A stretch of DNA of 64,000 nucleotides from Planctomycetota bacterium. Lineage in GTDB: Bacteria > Planctomycetota > Brocadiia > Brocadiales > Bathyanammoxibiaceae. Under the pieces are notes generated by a model, which searched no databases, had not been told where the DNA came from, and saw nothing but the letters and a program-made list of their open reading frames with translations. Positions 42,898 through 51,055 of the stretch are shown here, one piece after another; within the stretch, counting starts at the first letter, position 1, and every line of letters starts with the position of its first letter. The position numbers were made by a program, and so were the translations under genes. The stretch is taken from assembly GCA_016209685.1 (NCBI GenBank), contig JACQVQ010000008.1, positions 62,001 to 126,000 of the forward strand, in the 5' to 3' direction.

Positions 42898-44568
42898 ATG
42901 CGTAGCGACACGGTAAAGAAAGGGTTGGAGAGGGCTGCCGCCAGGTCCCTCCTTTATGCCACTGGTCTGGGCAAGGAGGATATGGCAAAGCCCTTCATAG
43001 GGGTAGCTACCAGCTTCACGGAGCTTATCCCCGGCCATGTCCACATGCGGCGGCTGGAGTCAGCCATAGAGAAGGGTATATATGCGGCTGGCGGGGTGAG
43101 TTTCCTCTTTGGTGTACCAGGGATTTGCGATGGTATAGCAATGGGGCACCCTGGGATGCGTTATTCCCTGGCCTCCAGGGAGATAATTGCTGACGCCATT
43201 GAGTGCGTGGCTAATGCACACTGCCTGGACGGGCTGGTGCTCCTGACCAATTGCGACAAGATTACCCCCGGGATGCTCATGGCCCTTGCCAGGTTGAATA
43301 TCCCTGGTGTGGTGGTGACGGCAGGTCCCATGCTGTGCGGCCATTACAGGGGCCGCAGGCTGTCCATGGTTGCGGATACCTTTGAGGCAGTGGGCAGGAG
43401 GCGTAAGGGAGAGATTACCCAGGAGGAGATGGATAGGCTGGAGATGGAGGCATGTCCTGGGGCGGGTTCCTGTCAGGGGCTTTATACGGCCAATACAATG
43501 GCCTGCCTGACGGAGGCCATGGGGATGTCCCTGCCCGGGTGTGCGGCGAGTCTGGCCGTCTCCGCAGAGAAGGACAGGATAGCCTTCAGGAGCGGACAGG
43601 CGTCAGTCAGGTTGGTGAAAGAAGGTATTAATTCCAGAAAGATAATGACCAGGGAGGCCTTTGAGAATGCCATTATAATGGACATGGCCCTGGGGGGTTC
43701 TACAAATACGTGCCTCCACATACCAGCCATAGCAAGGGAGGCAGGGATAGAGTTGGGGTTAGAGGTATTTGACCGTATTAGTCGGAAGATACCCCACCTG
43801 GTAAGCCTCGTGCCGGGGGGGGAGTACTATCTGGAAGATTTCTATTATGCCGGAGGCGTCCCTGCGGCCATGAAGAGGCTTGAAGATGACCTCTTCAACT
43901 GCCTGACAATAAGTGGGAAAATGATTAAGGACATAACAAAGGACGCAGAAGTAGCAGACCCGGCGGTGATAAAGAGTAAGGAGGAGGTCAAGGGGGAGGA
44001 AGGCGGGATAGCCGTACTCTATGGCAACCTTGCCCCTCAAGGGGCGGTGGTAAAGCAGAGTGCAGTGGCTAAAGAGGCCTTAAGGTTCAAAGGCACCGCC
44101 AGGGTATTTGACCATGAAGAAGGGGCTATGAAGGCCATAATGGATAAAGACATAAGGCCAGGCAGTGTGGTGGTAATACGATATGAAGGGCCCCAGGGAG
44201 GGCCGGGGATGAGGGAGATGCTCTCTCCCACGGCGGCCCTGGCAGGTATGGGTATGGATACCTCTGTGGCCTTGATTACCGACGGTCGCTTTTCGGGGGG
44301 TACGCGCGGCCCATGTATAGGGCACGTCAGCCCCGAGGCCGTAGTGGGCGGACCTATATCCCTGGTGGAGGAAGGGGATGAGATAGTAATAGACATCCCC
44401 GCTCGCCGGCTGGAACTGAACGTCCCTGAAAATATCCTGAAGAAACGCCGGGAGGGGTGGAAGCCCATCAGGCCCGAGGTAAACGGGTATCTGGCCAGGT
44501 ATGCAAGATTGGTAGGCTCTGCCCATAGGGGAGCGGTGCTGGAGGCCAACCATTACCCGGTGGTGTAA
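42898..44568 (+). CDS. ilvD: Dihydroxy-acid dehydratase
   Basis: 556 residues, normal length. [34 protein letters not shown] and [21 protein letters not shown] are the Fe-S-binding and active-site motifs. It makes 2-keto acids for valine, isoleucine and leucine synthesis. The last codons (YPVV and stop) lie within the 5' end of the tRNA-Gln gene on the same strand, a 15-base overlap. No clear Shine-Dalgarno sequence: the start abuts a hairpin repeat. Confidence 0.97.
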   Translation: MRSDTVKKGLERAAARSLLYATGLGKEDMAKPFIGVATSFTELIPGHVHMRRLESAIEKGIYAAGGVSFLFGVPGICDGIAMGHPGMRYSLASREIIADAIECVANAHCLDGLVLLTNCDKITPGMLMALARLNIPGVVVTAGPMLCGHYRGRRLSMVADTFEAVGRRRKGEITQEEMDRLEMEACPGAGSCQGLYTANTMACLTEAMGMSLPGCAASLAVSAEKDRIAFRSGQASVRLVKEGINSRKIMTREAFENAIIMDMALGGSTNTCLHIPAIAREAGIELGLEVFDRISRKIPHLVSLVPGGEYYLEDFYYAGGVPAAMKRLEDDLFNCLTISGKMIKDITKDAEVADPAVIKSKEEVKGEEGGIAVLYGNLAPQGAVVKQSAVAKEALRFKGTARVFDHEEGAMKAIMDKDIRPGSVVVIRYEGPQGGPGMREMLSPTAALAGMGMDTSVALITDGRFSGGTRGPCIGHVSPEAVVGGPISLVEEGDEIVIDIPARRLELNVPENILKKRREGWKPIRPEVNGYLARYARLVGSAHRGAVLEANHYPVV

Positions 44569-44628
44569 TTGGTAACACTAGAGATTTTGGTTCTCTCATT
44601 GGAGGTTCGAGTCCTCCCCGGGTAGCCA
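44554..44628 (+). tRNA. tRNA-Gln (TTG)
   Basis: Acceptor TACCCGG/CCGGGTA, D-arm GTGTAATTGGTAACAC, anticodon stem AGAGA/TCTCT with loop TTTTGGT (anticodon TTG), T-arm GGAGG TTCGAGT CCTCC, discriminator G and encoded CCA. The 5' end overlaps the end of ilvD. A degenerate GTAGGGGC-type palindrome follows at about 44644-44669. Confidence 0.95.
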
Positions 44629-44720
44629 CCTAATCCACCGAACGTAGGGGCGGGGGTTACCCCTGCCCAAAGGGAGAAGCAAAAAAGGTAATCAGGTAAA
44701 AATGGAAATAACAAGAAAGC

Positions 44721-45683
44721 GTGCAGAAACCAGGTTATGAACGGACGGCGGTGATACTAGCCGCTGGGAAGGGCACCCGCATGAATTCTCCCTATCCCAA
44801 GGTGCTTTTCAAACTCTGCGGTAGGCCCCTATTGGAATGGGTGGTAGAGGCGGTCAGGGGGGCAGGGATAGGAAGGATGGTAGTAGTGGTGGGGAGTTAT
44901 AAGGAGGAGGTGGTAAAGGTAGTGGAGGGGTTAGGCGTTGAGTGGGTGGAGCAGTCCCAACAGCTTGGGACTGGCCATGCCCTAAAAGTAGCCAGCCACC
45001 TGCTACGGGGGAGCGAGGGAGACGTACTCGTGCTCTATGGGGACACGCCACTGGTGAAGGCCGAGACCTTAAGGGAGTTATATAGGCTCCACAGTGAGAC
45101 GCAGGCAGAGGTTACCTTGCTGACTACCCATCCCGAGGACCCCACAGGGTATGGAAGGGTAATCAGGGACGGGGGGGGGCGCGTGACAAAGATAGTGGAA
45201 GAGGTGGACCTTACGGGAGAGGAAAGGCAGGCAAGAGAGGTAAATGCCGGTATATACTGCTTTAAGGCAGGTACCCTCTTAAAGGCACTGGAAGGGCTTA
45301 CCCCGGATAATAGGAAGGGGGAGTACTACTTGACTCAGGTGGTGGAACTCTTGAACGATAGGGGTGGGAGGGTAGAGACTATGCCCATAGCTAACGCCAG
45401 GGAACTCCTTGGAGTAAACTCCCAGGCTGATTTGGCCAGGCTTTCCCAGACAGCCTGTGAGGAGACCTTGAGGCGCATTATGGATAATGGAGTCACGGTG
45501 ATAGCCCCTTCCAGCACGTTTGTAGAAGAGGGGGCGGAGATAGGAGCGGGTACGGTTTTATATCCCTTTACCTACATCAGTAAAGGGACAGTGGTTGGCA
45601 AGGGGTGCCGTGTAGGGCCCTTTGTGTATCTGAAGGAAGGTGCCATACTTGGGGATGGTGCCGAAATAGGTCCAAATCTCTAA
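44721..45683 (+). CDS. glmU: UDP-GlcNAc pyrophosphorylase, GlmU-like, short form
   Basis: 320 residues from GTG. The N-terminal uridyltransferase domain is complete: AVILAAGKGTRMNSPYPKVL, QLGTGHAL, YGDTPLV, EVNAGIYCF. Only four or so beta-helix coils follow (EEGAEIGAGTVLYPFTYI to the end), so most of the acetyltransferase domain of E. coli GlmU is missing. It should make UDP-GlcNAc from GlcNAc-1-phosphate; acetylation of GlcN-1-P must be done elsewhere or by the short helix. The frame ends cleanly, without sign of a frameshift. prs follows 30 bases later. Confidence 0.9.
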   Translation: MQKPGYERTAVILAAGKGTRMNSPYPKVLFKLCGRPLLEWVVEAVRGAGIGRMVVVVGSYKEEVVKVVEGLGVEWVEQSQQLGTGHALKVASHLLRGSEGDVLVLYGDTPLVKAETLRELYRLHSETQAEVTLLTTHPEDPTGYGRVIRDGGGRVTKIVEEVDLTGEERQAREVNAGIYCFKAGTLLKALEGLTPDNRKGEYYLTQVVELLNDRGGRVETMPIANARELLGVNSQADLARLSQTACEETLRRIMDNGVTVIAPSSTFVEEGAEIGAGTVLYPFTYISKGTVVGKGCRVGPFVYLKEGAILGDGAEIGPNL

Positions 45684-45713
45684 GAGTCTTTTTAATATTA
45701 AGAGAGTGAGGAT

Positions 45714-46682
45714 ATGGATTCCAAAATGCTTGTAGACGGGCTAGATAGTCTGAAGATTTTCACCGGGAATTCTAATTCCGCCCTGGCCCAGAAGATTTGC
45801 AACTACTTAGACATACCCCTGGGGGATGCCTATCTCGGGCGGTTCCCTGACGGGGAGATAGACGTGAAAGTAAACGAGGATATAAGGGGCGCAGACGTCT
45901 TTCTGGTCCAATCAGTGTGTCCTCCGGCAAACGAGAACCTGATGGAGTTGCTCATACTGATTGACTGTATAAAGAGGGCCTCTGCGGCAAGGATTACGGC
46001 GGTTATCCCTTATTACGGATATGCCAGAAAAGACCGTAAGGACGAGGGCAGGGTACCCATTACTGCCAAACTGGTGGCCAATCTCATCACCAAGGCAGGG
46101 GTGGACAGGGTGCTGGCCATGGACCTCCATGCGGCACAGATTCAGGGCTTCTTTGACATTCCCGTAGACCACATCTATGCCTTCCCCGTGTTGGCTAACT
46201 ACTATAAGGAATTAGAAATCCCTGACGCAGTGGTAGTCTCCCCGGACGTGGGAGGGATAAAGATTGCCAAGGCCTATTCTAAGAAATTGAACATAAGGAT
46301 GGCCGTGGTGGATAAGAGGAGGATAGGGCCGGAGGAGACGGAGATAGGGTTCGTCATTGGGGAGGTGGAAGGGAAGAACGTAATCATGGTAGATGACATA
46401 ATAGCCACAGGAGGTTCCATAGCACAGGCCGCTAGGGTGCTTAGGGATAAGGGTGCTAAGGACATTTATGTGGGTACTACCCATGCGATCCTGTGTGGTT
46501 CTGCGGCAGAAAAGTTGGCCGCGGCCCCGATAAAGGAGATAGCCATTACGGACACCGTTCCCCTGAACGATAGGGCCAAATCCCTGGGTAAGAAGATAAA
46601 GGTGTTAACCATAGCGGAACTCCTGGGCGAGGCTATCAGGAGGATTCACACAAACCAATCTGTCAGTGCACTTTTTGTCTAG
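45714..46682 (+). CDS. prs: Ribose-phosphate pyrophosphokinase
   Basis: 322 residues. It makes PRPP from ribose-5-phosphate and ATP. GRFPDGEIDVKVNEDIRG, YYGYARKDRKDEGRVPITAKL and the PRPP loop VDDIIATGGSIAQAA are diagnostic. GAGG precedes ATG. It is followed 12 bases later by rplY, a common bacterial pairing. Confidence 0.97.
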   Translation: MDSKMLVDGLDSLKIFTGNSNSALAQKICNYLDIPLGDAYLGRFPDGEIDVKVNEDIRGADVFLVQSVCPPANENLMELLILIDCIKRASAARITAVIPYYGYARKDRKDEGRVPITAKLVANLITKAGVDRVLAMDLHAAQIQGFFDIPVDHIYAFPVLANYYKELEIPDAVVVSPDVGGIKIAKAYSKKLNIRMAVVDKRRIGPEETEIGFVIGEVEGKNVIMVDDIIATGGSIAQAARVLRDKGAKDIYVGTTHAILCGSAAEKLAAAPIKEIAITDTVPLNDRAKSLGKKIKVLTIAELLGEAIRRIHTNQSVSALFV

Positions 46683-46694
46683 AGGGAGAGAGGG

Positions 46695-47345
46695 ATGGCA
46701 AGTAACGTATTAGCGGTAGAAACAAGGGCCCTTTTGGGTTCCAGGGGTTCCAGGAGGTTAAGGCGGACTGGAAAGGTCCCGGTGGTCTTGTATGGGTTGA
46801 GGAAGGACAATGTCGTCCTCTTAGCGGCGGAAAGGGCACTGAAGGAGGTGCTAAAGTCCGGGGCAAGGATAGTCAGCCTTCGTTGGGATAACCAGGAGGA
46901 GACGGCCCTATTAAAAGATTTACAATACGATGCCATGGGTAGGGAGATACTCCACGCAGACTTTGTGCGCATTGCCATGGACAAGCGTATAGAGTTGAAA
47001 GTCCACCTGGAGTTGAAAGGCACCCCCGTCGGTGTGTCAGAAGGAGGGGTACTGGAACAGACCTTAAGGGATGTACTTGTAGAGTGTCTACCCACTGCCA
47101 TTCCAGATAAATTATTTGCAGACGTCTCCGGGTTAAAGTTGGGAGACTCCGTTACCTTAAGGGATGTTTCACTCCCTTCCGGGGTGAAGCTTGCCCATGA
47201 GCACCTGGACGTCCCTGTGGCCATAGTGAGGAAGCCAGTGGAGGAGGTGGCCAAACCCGTCGCGGAAGAGGAGGAGGCCGCCAAGGAGCCCGAAGTAATT
47301 ACCAGGAAACCTAAGGAAGAAGAGGAGGCAGAAGAAGAGAAGTAA
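46695..47345 (+). CDS. rplY: 50S ribosomal protein bL25 (Ctc/TL5 form)
   Basis: 216 residues: N-terminal 5S-rRNA-binding L25 domain (RALLGSRGSRRLRRTGKVPVVLYG) plus the C-terminal beta domain of Ctc/TL5 (about 95-185, EGGVLEQTLRDVLVECLPTAIPD). A Glu-rich tail ends the protein. It binds 5S rRNA in the large subunit. Its stop codon overlaps the hairpin repeat that separates it from pth. Confidence 0.95.
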   Translation: MASNVLAVETRALLGSRGSRRLRRTGKVPVVLYGLRKDNVVLLAAERALKEVLKSGARIVSLRWDNQEETALLKDLQYDAMGREILHADFVRIAMDKRIELKVHLELKGTPVGVSEGGVLEQTLRDVLVECLPTAIPDKLFADVSGLKLGDSVTLRDVSLPSGVKLAHEHLDVPVAIVRKPVEEVAKPVAEEEEAAKEPEVITRKPKEEEEAEEEK

Positions 47346-47430
47346 GCAGTATGAAGTAAGCAGTAAGCAGAAGGTACTTTCGCCTGCCTACTGCCTACTG
47401 TCTACTGTCTACTGCCTACTGTCTACTGCC
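47341..47430. repeat. Hairpin repeat, AGTAAGCAG/CTGCCTACTGTCTACTG type
   Basis: Left arm of repeated AGTAAGCAG units and right arm of tandem CTGCCTACTGTCTA units, spanning the whole rplY-pth gap. It begins in the rplY stop codon and ends 2 bases before the pth ATG, leaving no room for a ribosome site. Confidence 0.85.
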
Positions 47431-47432
47431 CT

Positions 47433-47987
47433 ATGAAGATAGTGGTGGGTCTTGGGAATCCAGGTCCTAAGTATGGTAGGACCAGGCACAATATGGGTTT
47501 TATGGTAGTGGATGGATTGGCGGAGAAGCTAGGGGTAAAGGTGGAGAGCAAGAGGTTCCATGCCCTGGTGGGCGAGAAGATAGTAGATGGAGAGACCGTC
47601 CTTTTGGTAAAACCTCTTACCTACGTCAATGAGAGTGGCCGTACGGTGAGGGAACTCCAGAAAAACTACTCTTGTCCTGTGGACTCAATAATGGTAATCT
47701 GTGATGACCTGAACCTCCCCCTGGGCAAGTTGAGGATAAGGAGAAGAGGTTCCAGTGGCGGACATAATGGGCTAGAGTCCATTATGTCTTGTCTGGAAAG
47801 CAAGGACTTCCCCCGCCTGAGGGTAGGCATTGGCCACCCCCTCCATGGGGAGGCCAGGGAGTACGTCCTCTCCCCCTTTCTAAAGGAGGAGAAGGAGGAA
47901 CTGGAGGGTGCATTAGAGAGGGCCAATGAGGCCCTGGTGGATTGGATAAGAGGGGGAGTAGAGGAGTGCATGAAGAGGTTTAACTAG
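47433..47987 (+). CDS. pth: Peptidyl-tRNA hydrolase
   Basis: 184 residues. VGLGNPGPKYGRTRHNMGFMVVD includes the catalytic His; KPLTYVNESGRTV and GSSGGHNGLESI are the other Pth motifs. It recycles peptidyl-tRNA released from ribosomes. No Shine-Dalgarno sequence is visible, as a hairpin repeat reaches to the ATG; coupling to rplY is possible. Confidence 0.97.
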   Translation: MKIVVGLGNPGPKYGRTRHNMGFMVVDGLAEKLGVKVESKRFHALVGEKIVDGETVLLVKPLTYVNESGRTVRELQKNYSCPVDSIMVICDDLNLPLGKLRIRRRGSSGGHNGLESIMSCLESKDFPRLRVGIGHPLHGEAREYVLSPFLKEEKEELEGALERANEALVDWIRGGVEECMKRFN

Positions 47988-48032
47988 CGGCCAAAGCGAA
48001 GGGCTTGTCTTCTATCAAAGCAAAGGATTAGA

Positions 48033-48398
48033 ATGGCACCAGGAGGAGTAAATAGCTTGAGAACCTATGAGGCGATGTTTCTCATTGATAACAACGTGGC
48101 CAGCAATGACTGGGACGGTGTGGTAAAACGCGTACAGGAAGTCATTCAAAAAGGCGGGGCCAAGGTATTAAGTACGGAGAAATGGGGAGAGAGGAAGCTG
48201 GCCTATAAAATAGGTCCCCACAAGAGAGGCACCTATATGTTGGTATATTTTGAGGCACCAATGGGGTCTATTGTCTCCATACGGAGAGAGTGTCAACTCT
48301 CTGAGATTATCGTCAGGAATCTTATACTGAAGGTGGAAAAGAAGCCGGAACTACCCGTTGTGGGACAGCCTCCTACTCCTGCAGCAGTAACTACCTAG
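48033..48398 (+). CDS. rpsF: 30S ribosomal protein bS6
   Basis: 121 residues. LRTYEAMFLIDNN, KWGERKLAYKIGPHKRGTYMLVYFEAP and ECQLSEIIVRNLILKVE are bS6 motifs. It binds bS18 on the small-subunit platform. First gene of the classic rpsF-ssb-rpsR-rplI series. A few extra residues (MAPGGVNS) precede the usual start. Confidence 0.96.
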   Translation: MAPGGVNSLRTYEAMFLIDNNVASNDWDGVVKRVQEVIQKGGAKVLSTEKWGERKLAYKIGPHKRGTYMLVYFEAPMGSIVSIRRECQLSEIIVRNLILKVEKKPELPVVGQPPTPAAVTT

Positions 48399-48430
48399 AA
48401 ATAAGGTTTAAAGTGGAGGGTTGAAAGACT

Positions 48431-48841
48431 ATGGCTAGCCTGAACAAGGTATTCTTGATGGGTAATCTGACTCGTGACCCGGAGCTACGCTACACCCCCC
48501 AGGGGACAGCCGTAGTGGCCTTTGGTATGGCAATTAACAGGAAGTGGACCAGTCCCACGGGGGAAGCCAAGGAAGAGGTCTGCTTTGTGGATGTGAGTAT
48601 GTTTGGCCGCCGGGCAGAGGTCATAAGCGAATATTTCTCTAAAGGCAACCCTATACTCGTAGAGGGCAGGCTTCAGTTTCAACAATGGGAGTCCAAGGAA
48701 GGACAGAAACGGAATGCCCTGAAAGTCATAGCTGAGAATTTTGAGTTCGTGGGGGCCACAAAGAAACGCCCCCCTGAGACAGGAGTGGAACCAACCACTC
48801 CCCGAAAATCAGACATCAACGAGGAGGAGATACCCTTTTAA
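48431..48841 (+). CDS. ssb: Single-stranded DNA-binding protein
   Basis: 136 residues. The OB fold runs from NKVFLMGNLTRDPELRYTPQGTAVV to about residue 108, and the acidic C-terminal tip ends in NEEEIPF, the binding site for partner proteins. It coats single-stranded DNA in replication and repair. Lies between rpsF and rpsR, 3 bases before the latter. Confidence 0.97.
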   Translation: MASLNKVFLMGNLTRDPELRYTPQGTAVVAFGMAINRKWTSPTGEAKEEVCFVDVSMFGRRAEVISEYFSKGNPILVEGRLQFQQWESKEGQKRNALKVIAENFEFVGATKKRPPETGVEPTTPRKSDINEEEIPF

Positions 48842-48844
48842 GCC

Positions 48845-49087
48845 ATGCGAGAAAGAAGAGAGGACACGATAAAGAGGTTTTCAAAATTCAATAAAAAATG
48901 CCGCTTCTGTAGGATGGGAACAAAAGAAATAGATTACAAGGACTTACCTACCCTACAAAAACTTACTGGTTCTCAGGGAAAGCTTTATTCTAGAAAGCGT
49001 TCGGGGAATTGCGCCAGGCATCAACGCTCTACCATAATGGCCTTAAAGAGGGCCAGATTTTTGGCCCTCTTGCCGTATTCGGCTTAG
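48845..49087 (+). CDS. rpsR: 30S ribosomal protein bS18
   Basis: 80 residues with KKCRFCRMGTKEIDYKDLPTLQKLT and RSGNCARHQRSTIMALKRARFLALLPY. The CRFC pair and the internal Cys suggest the zinc-binding form. It partners bS6. rplI follows 13 bases later. Confidence 0.96.
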   Translation: MRERREDTIKRFSKFNKKCRFCRMGTKEIDYKDLPTLQKLTGSQGKLYSRKRSGNCARHQRSTIMALKRARFLALLPYSA

Positions 49088-49100
49088 GAGGGGGACACCA

Positions 49101-49547
49101 ATGCAGGTAATCCTGATGAGGGACGTAGAAAAACTGGGTAGCGTGGGGGACGTAGTGGACGTTACCAATGGCTATGCCAGAAACTATCTCTTGCCCAGGG
49201 GACTAGTTGCCCTTGTAAGCCCTGGCAAGGTGCAAGAGGCACAGATTAGAAAGAAAAAGGAAGAGGGCAGGAGGGAAACGGAGAGGAAAGACCTCCAGTC
49301 AATGGCCCAGGGGCTCTCCGGGCAGGAATTCACCCTCAGGGCAAAGGCCACAGACGAGGGGAAGCTCTTTGGTTCCATAAGTCCAGGCGTTGTAACCCAG
49401 GAACTTTCCAGAAAGGGTTATACAGTAGAGGAATCAGCCGTGACCCTGGAAGAGAACATAAAGGAGTGCGGTACTTATACCGTCCAGCTTAAGTTCCCAC
49501 ATGGCGTCACGGCCCAAATAAAACTCTCTGTCACAAAGGAAGAGTGA
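49101..49547 (+). CDS. rplI: 50S ribosomal protein bL9
   Basis: 148 residues: MQVILMRDVEKLGSVGDVVDVTNGYARNYLLPRG N-terminal domain, long connecting helix and C-terminal RNA-binding domain. GGAGGGGG precedes ATG. Last ribosomal gene of the cluster; a 137-base gap with a repeat separates it from dnaB. Confidence 0.97.
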   Translation: MQVILMRDVEKLGSVGDVVDVTNGYARNYLLPRGLVALVSPGKVQEAQIRKKKEEGRRETERKDLQSMAQGLSGQEFTLRAKATDEGKLFGSISPGVVTQELSRKGYTVEESAVTLEENIKECGTYTVQLKFPHGVTAQIKLSVTKEE

Positions 49548-49599
49548 TTTCGTATGCCGTACAATGGTGGGAGTCATGCAGTGAGTGAGGTGAATCTCA

Positions 49600-49673
49600 A
49601 TATTTCAGGTCTTGGGTTTCATCTCACAATCCTGAACCCACAATCCGAAATTCGCAATCCGAAATCCGAAATC
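49600..49673. repeat. Repeat rich in CAATCCGAAATTCGCAATCCG
   Basis: Imperfect inverted arms (TTTCAGGTCTTGGGTTTC against ATCCTGAACCCAC) followed by CAATCCGAAAT units. It lies between rplI and dnaB and ends 11 bases before the dnaB ATG, which lacks a ribosome site. Confidence 0.65.
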
Positions 49674-49684
49674 GGTATTTAAAA

Positions 49685-51013
49685 ATGGCCATAGAGTTGA
49701 TAGAAAAATCACCACCCCACAGTGTTGAGGCAGAGGCAAGCCTATTGGGGGCGATGTTGCTAGACAATGGGGTAATAGATATTGCCATACAGTACCTTAA
49801 CAAGGACAGCTTCTACAAGACCGCCCACAAGGAACTCTTTCAGACTGTAGTGGAACTCCATGAGAAGGGGCAGGCTGTGGACCTTGTACTCCTTAAGGAG
49901 GAATTAAGGCGCAAGGGTACCATGGACCAGGTAGGGGGACTGGAATACCTGATGGAGTTAGAGGAGGCTGTCCCCGCCATAGACAATGCCGAGTACTACG
50001 CCAAATTGGTAAGGGACAGTTCCATTAAGAGGGGGTTGGCAGAGGTAGCGGCAAAGATTCAGAAAGAGGTATATGACAACAAAGAAGACCTGGACGAAAT
50101 CCTGGACAAATCTGAAAGACTTATCTTTGAACTAGCCCAGAAGAAGTTCAGTAAGGAGACGATACATATCGCCGACCTCATCAGTGAGACCTTCCACATA
50201 CTACAAAAAGGGGAAGAAGGAAAGCTCACAGGGCTATCCACGGGCTTCAAGGACCTCAATGACCTTACCTGCGGACTACAACCCTCTCAGCTAATAGTAG
50301 TAGCGGGAAGGCCCAGTATGGGTAAGACCAGTTTTGTACTGAATATCATAGAACACGTGGCGGTGATAGAGAAGTCACCGTCAGCGTTTTTCTCCCTTGA
50401 GATGGCGGCCCAGCAGATTGTACAAAATATGCTCTGCAGTTGGGCCAAGTTGAATGCCCACCAGGTTCGCAAGAGGGGCATTTCTAGAGATGAATGGACC
50501 AAGCTTACTACGGCCGCCGACTTCCTTACAAATGCCCCTATCTTTGTAGACGACAGCCCCGGGCTTACCCTCATGGAACTCAGGGCTAAGACCCGCAGGC
50601 TGAAGGCCCAAAAAGGGATAAAACTAGTGGCAGTGGACTACTTGCAACTCCTGCAACCTCCTAGGGCCGAAAACCGCCAACAAGAGGTCTCCATCATCTC
50701 CAGGGGACTAAAGTCCCTGGCAATGGAATTAGAAATCCCTGTCATAGCAGTCTCCCAGTTGAACCGGGCCGTAGAGTCCAGGGAAGACCGTAAACCCAGG
50801 ATGTCTGACCTCAGGGAATCAGGCGCCATTGAACAAGACGCAGACCTGGTACTCCTCCTTCACAGGGAAGGATTCTACGACCCGGAGAAGAACCCTGGAC
50901 TAACCGAAGTGATAATAGCTAAACAAAGAAATGGCCCCCCCGGTACAGTGAAACTCACCTTCCTAACGGACTGCATGCGTTTTGAGAGTGCCGCCTGTCA
51001 TGAGGATTCATGA
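49685..51013 (+). CDS. dnaB: Replicative DNA helicase
   Basis: 442 residues. The N-terminal primase-binding domain (SVEAEASLLGAMLLDN) is followed by a RecA-fold with Walker A GRPSMGKTSF, Walker B VAVDYLQLL, and AVSQLNRAVESREDRKPRMSDLRESGAIEQDAD. It unwinds DNA at the fork. No intein. Start chosen at the first conserved Met. Confidence 0.97.
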   Translation: MAIELIEKSPPHSVEAEASLLGAMLLDNGVIDIAIQYLNKDSFYKTAHKELFQTVVELHEKGQAVDLVLLKEELRRKGTMDQVGGLEYLMELEEAVPAIDNAEYYAKLVRDSSIKRGLAEVAAKIQKEVYDNKEDLDEILDKSERLIFELAQKKFSKETIHIADLISETFHILQKGEEGKLTGLSTGFKDLNDLTCGLQPSQLIVVAGRPSMGKTSFVLNIIEHVAVIEKSPSAFFSLEMAAQQIVQNMLCSWAKLNAHQVRKRGISRDEWTKLTTAADFLTNAPIFVDDSPGLTLMELRAKTRRLKAQKGIKLVAVDYLQLLQPPRAENRQQEVSIISRGLKSLAMELEIPVIAVSQLNRAVESREDRKPRMSDLRESGAIEQDADLVLLLHREGFYDPEKNPGLTEVIIAKQRNGPPGTVKLTFLTDCMRFESAACHEDS

Positions 51014-51055
51014 AGAAGGCCGTGCCATAGACAGATTCACCAAGGCGAACATGGA

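Noticed and set aside
47341-47430. Tandem CTGCCTACTGTCTACTG units considered as a CRISPR array
   Set aside because: The units are contiguous, without regular unique spacers, form an inverted hairpin with the left arm, and no cas genes are present.
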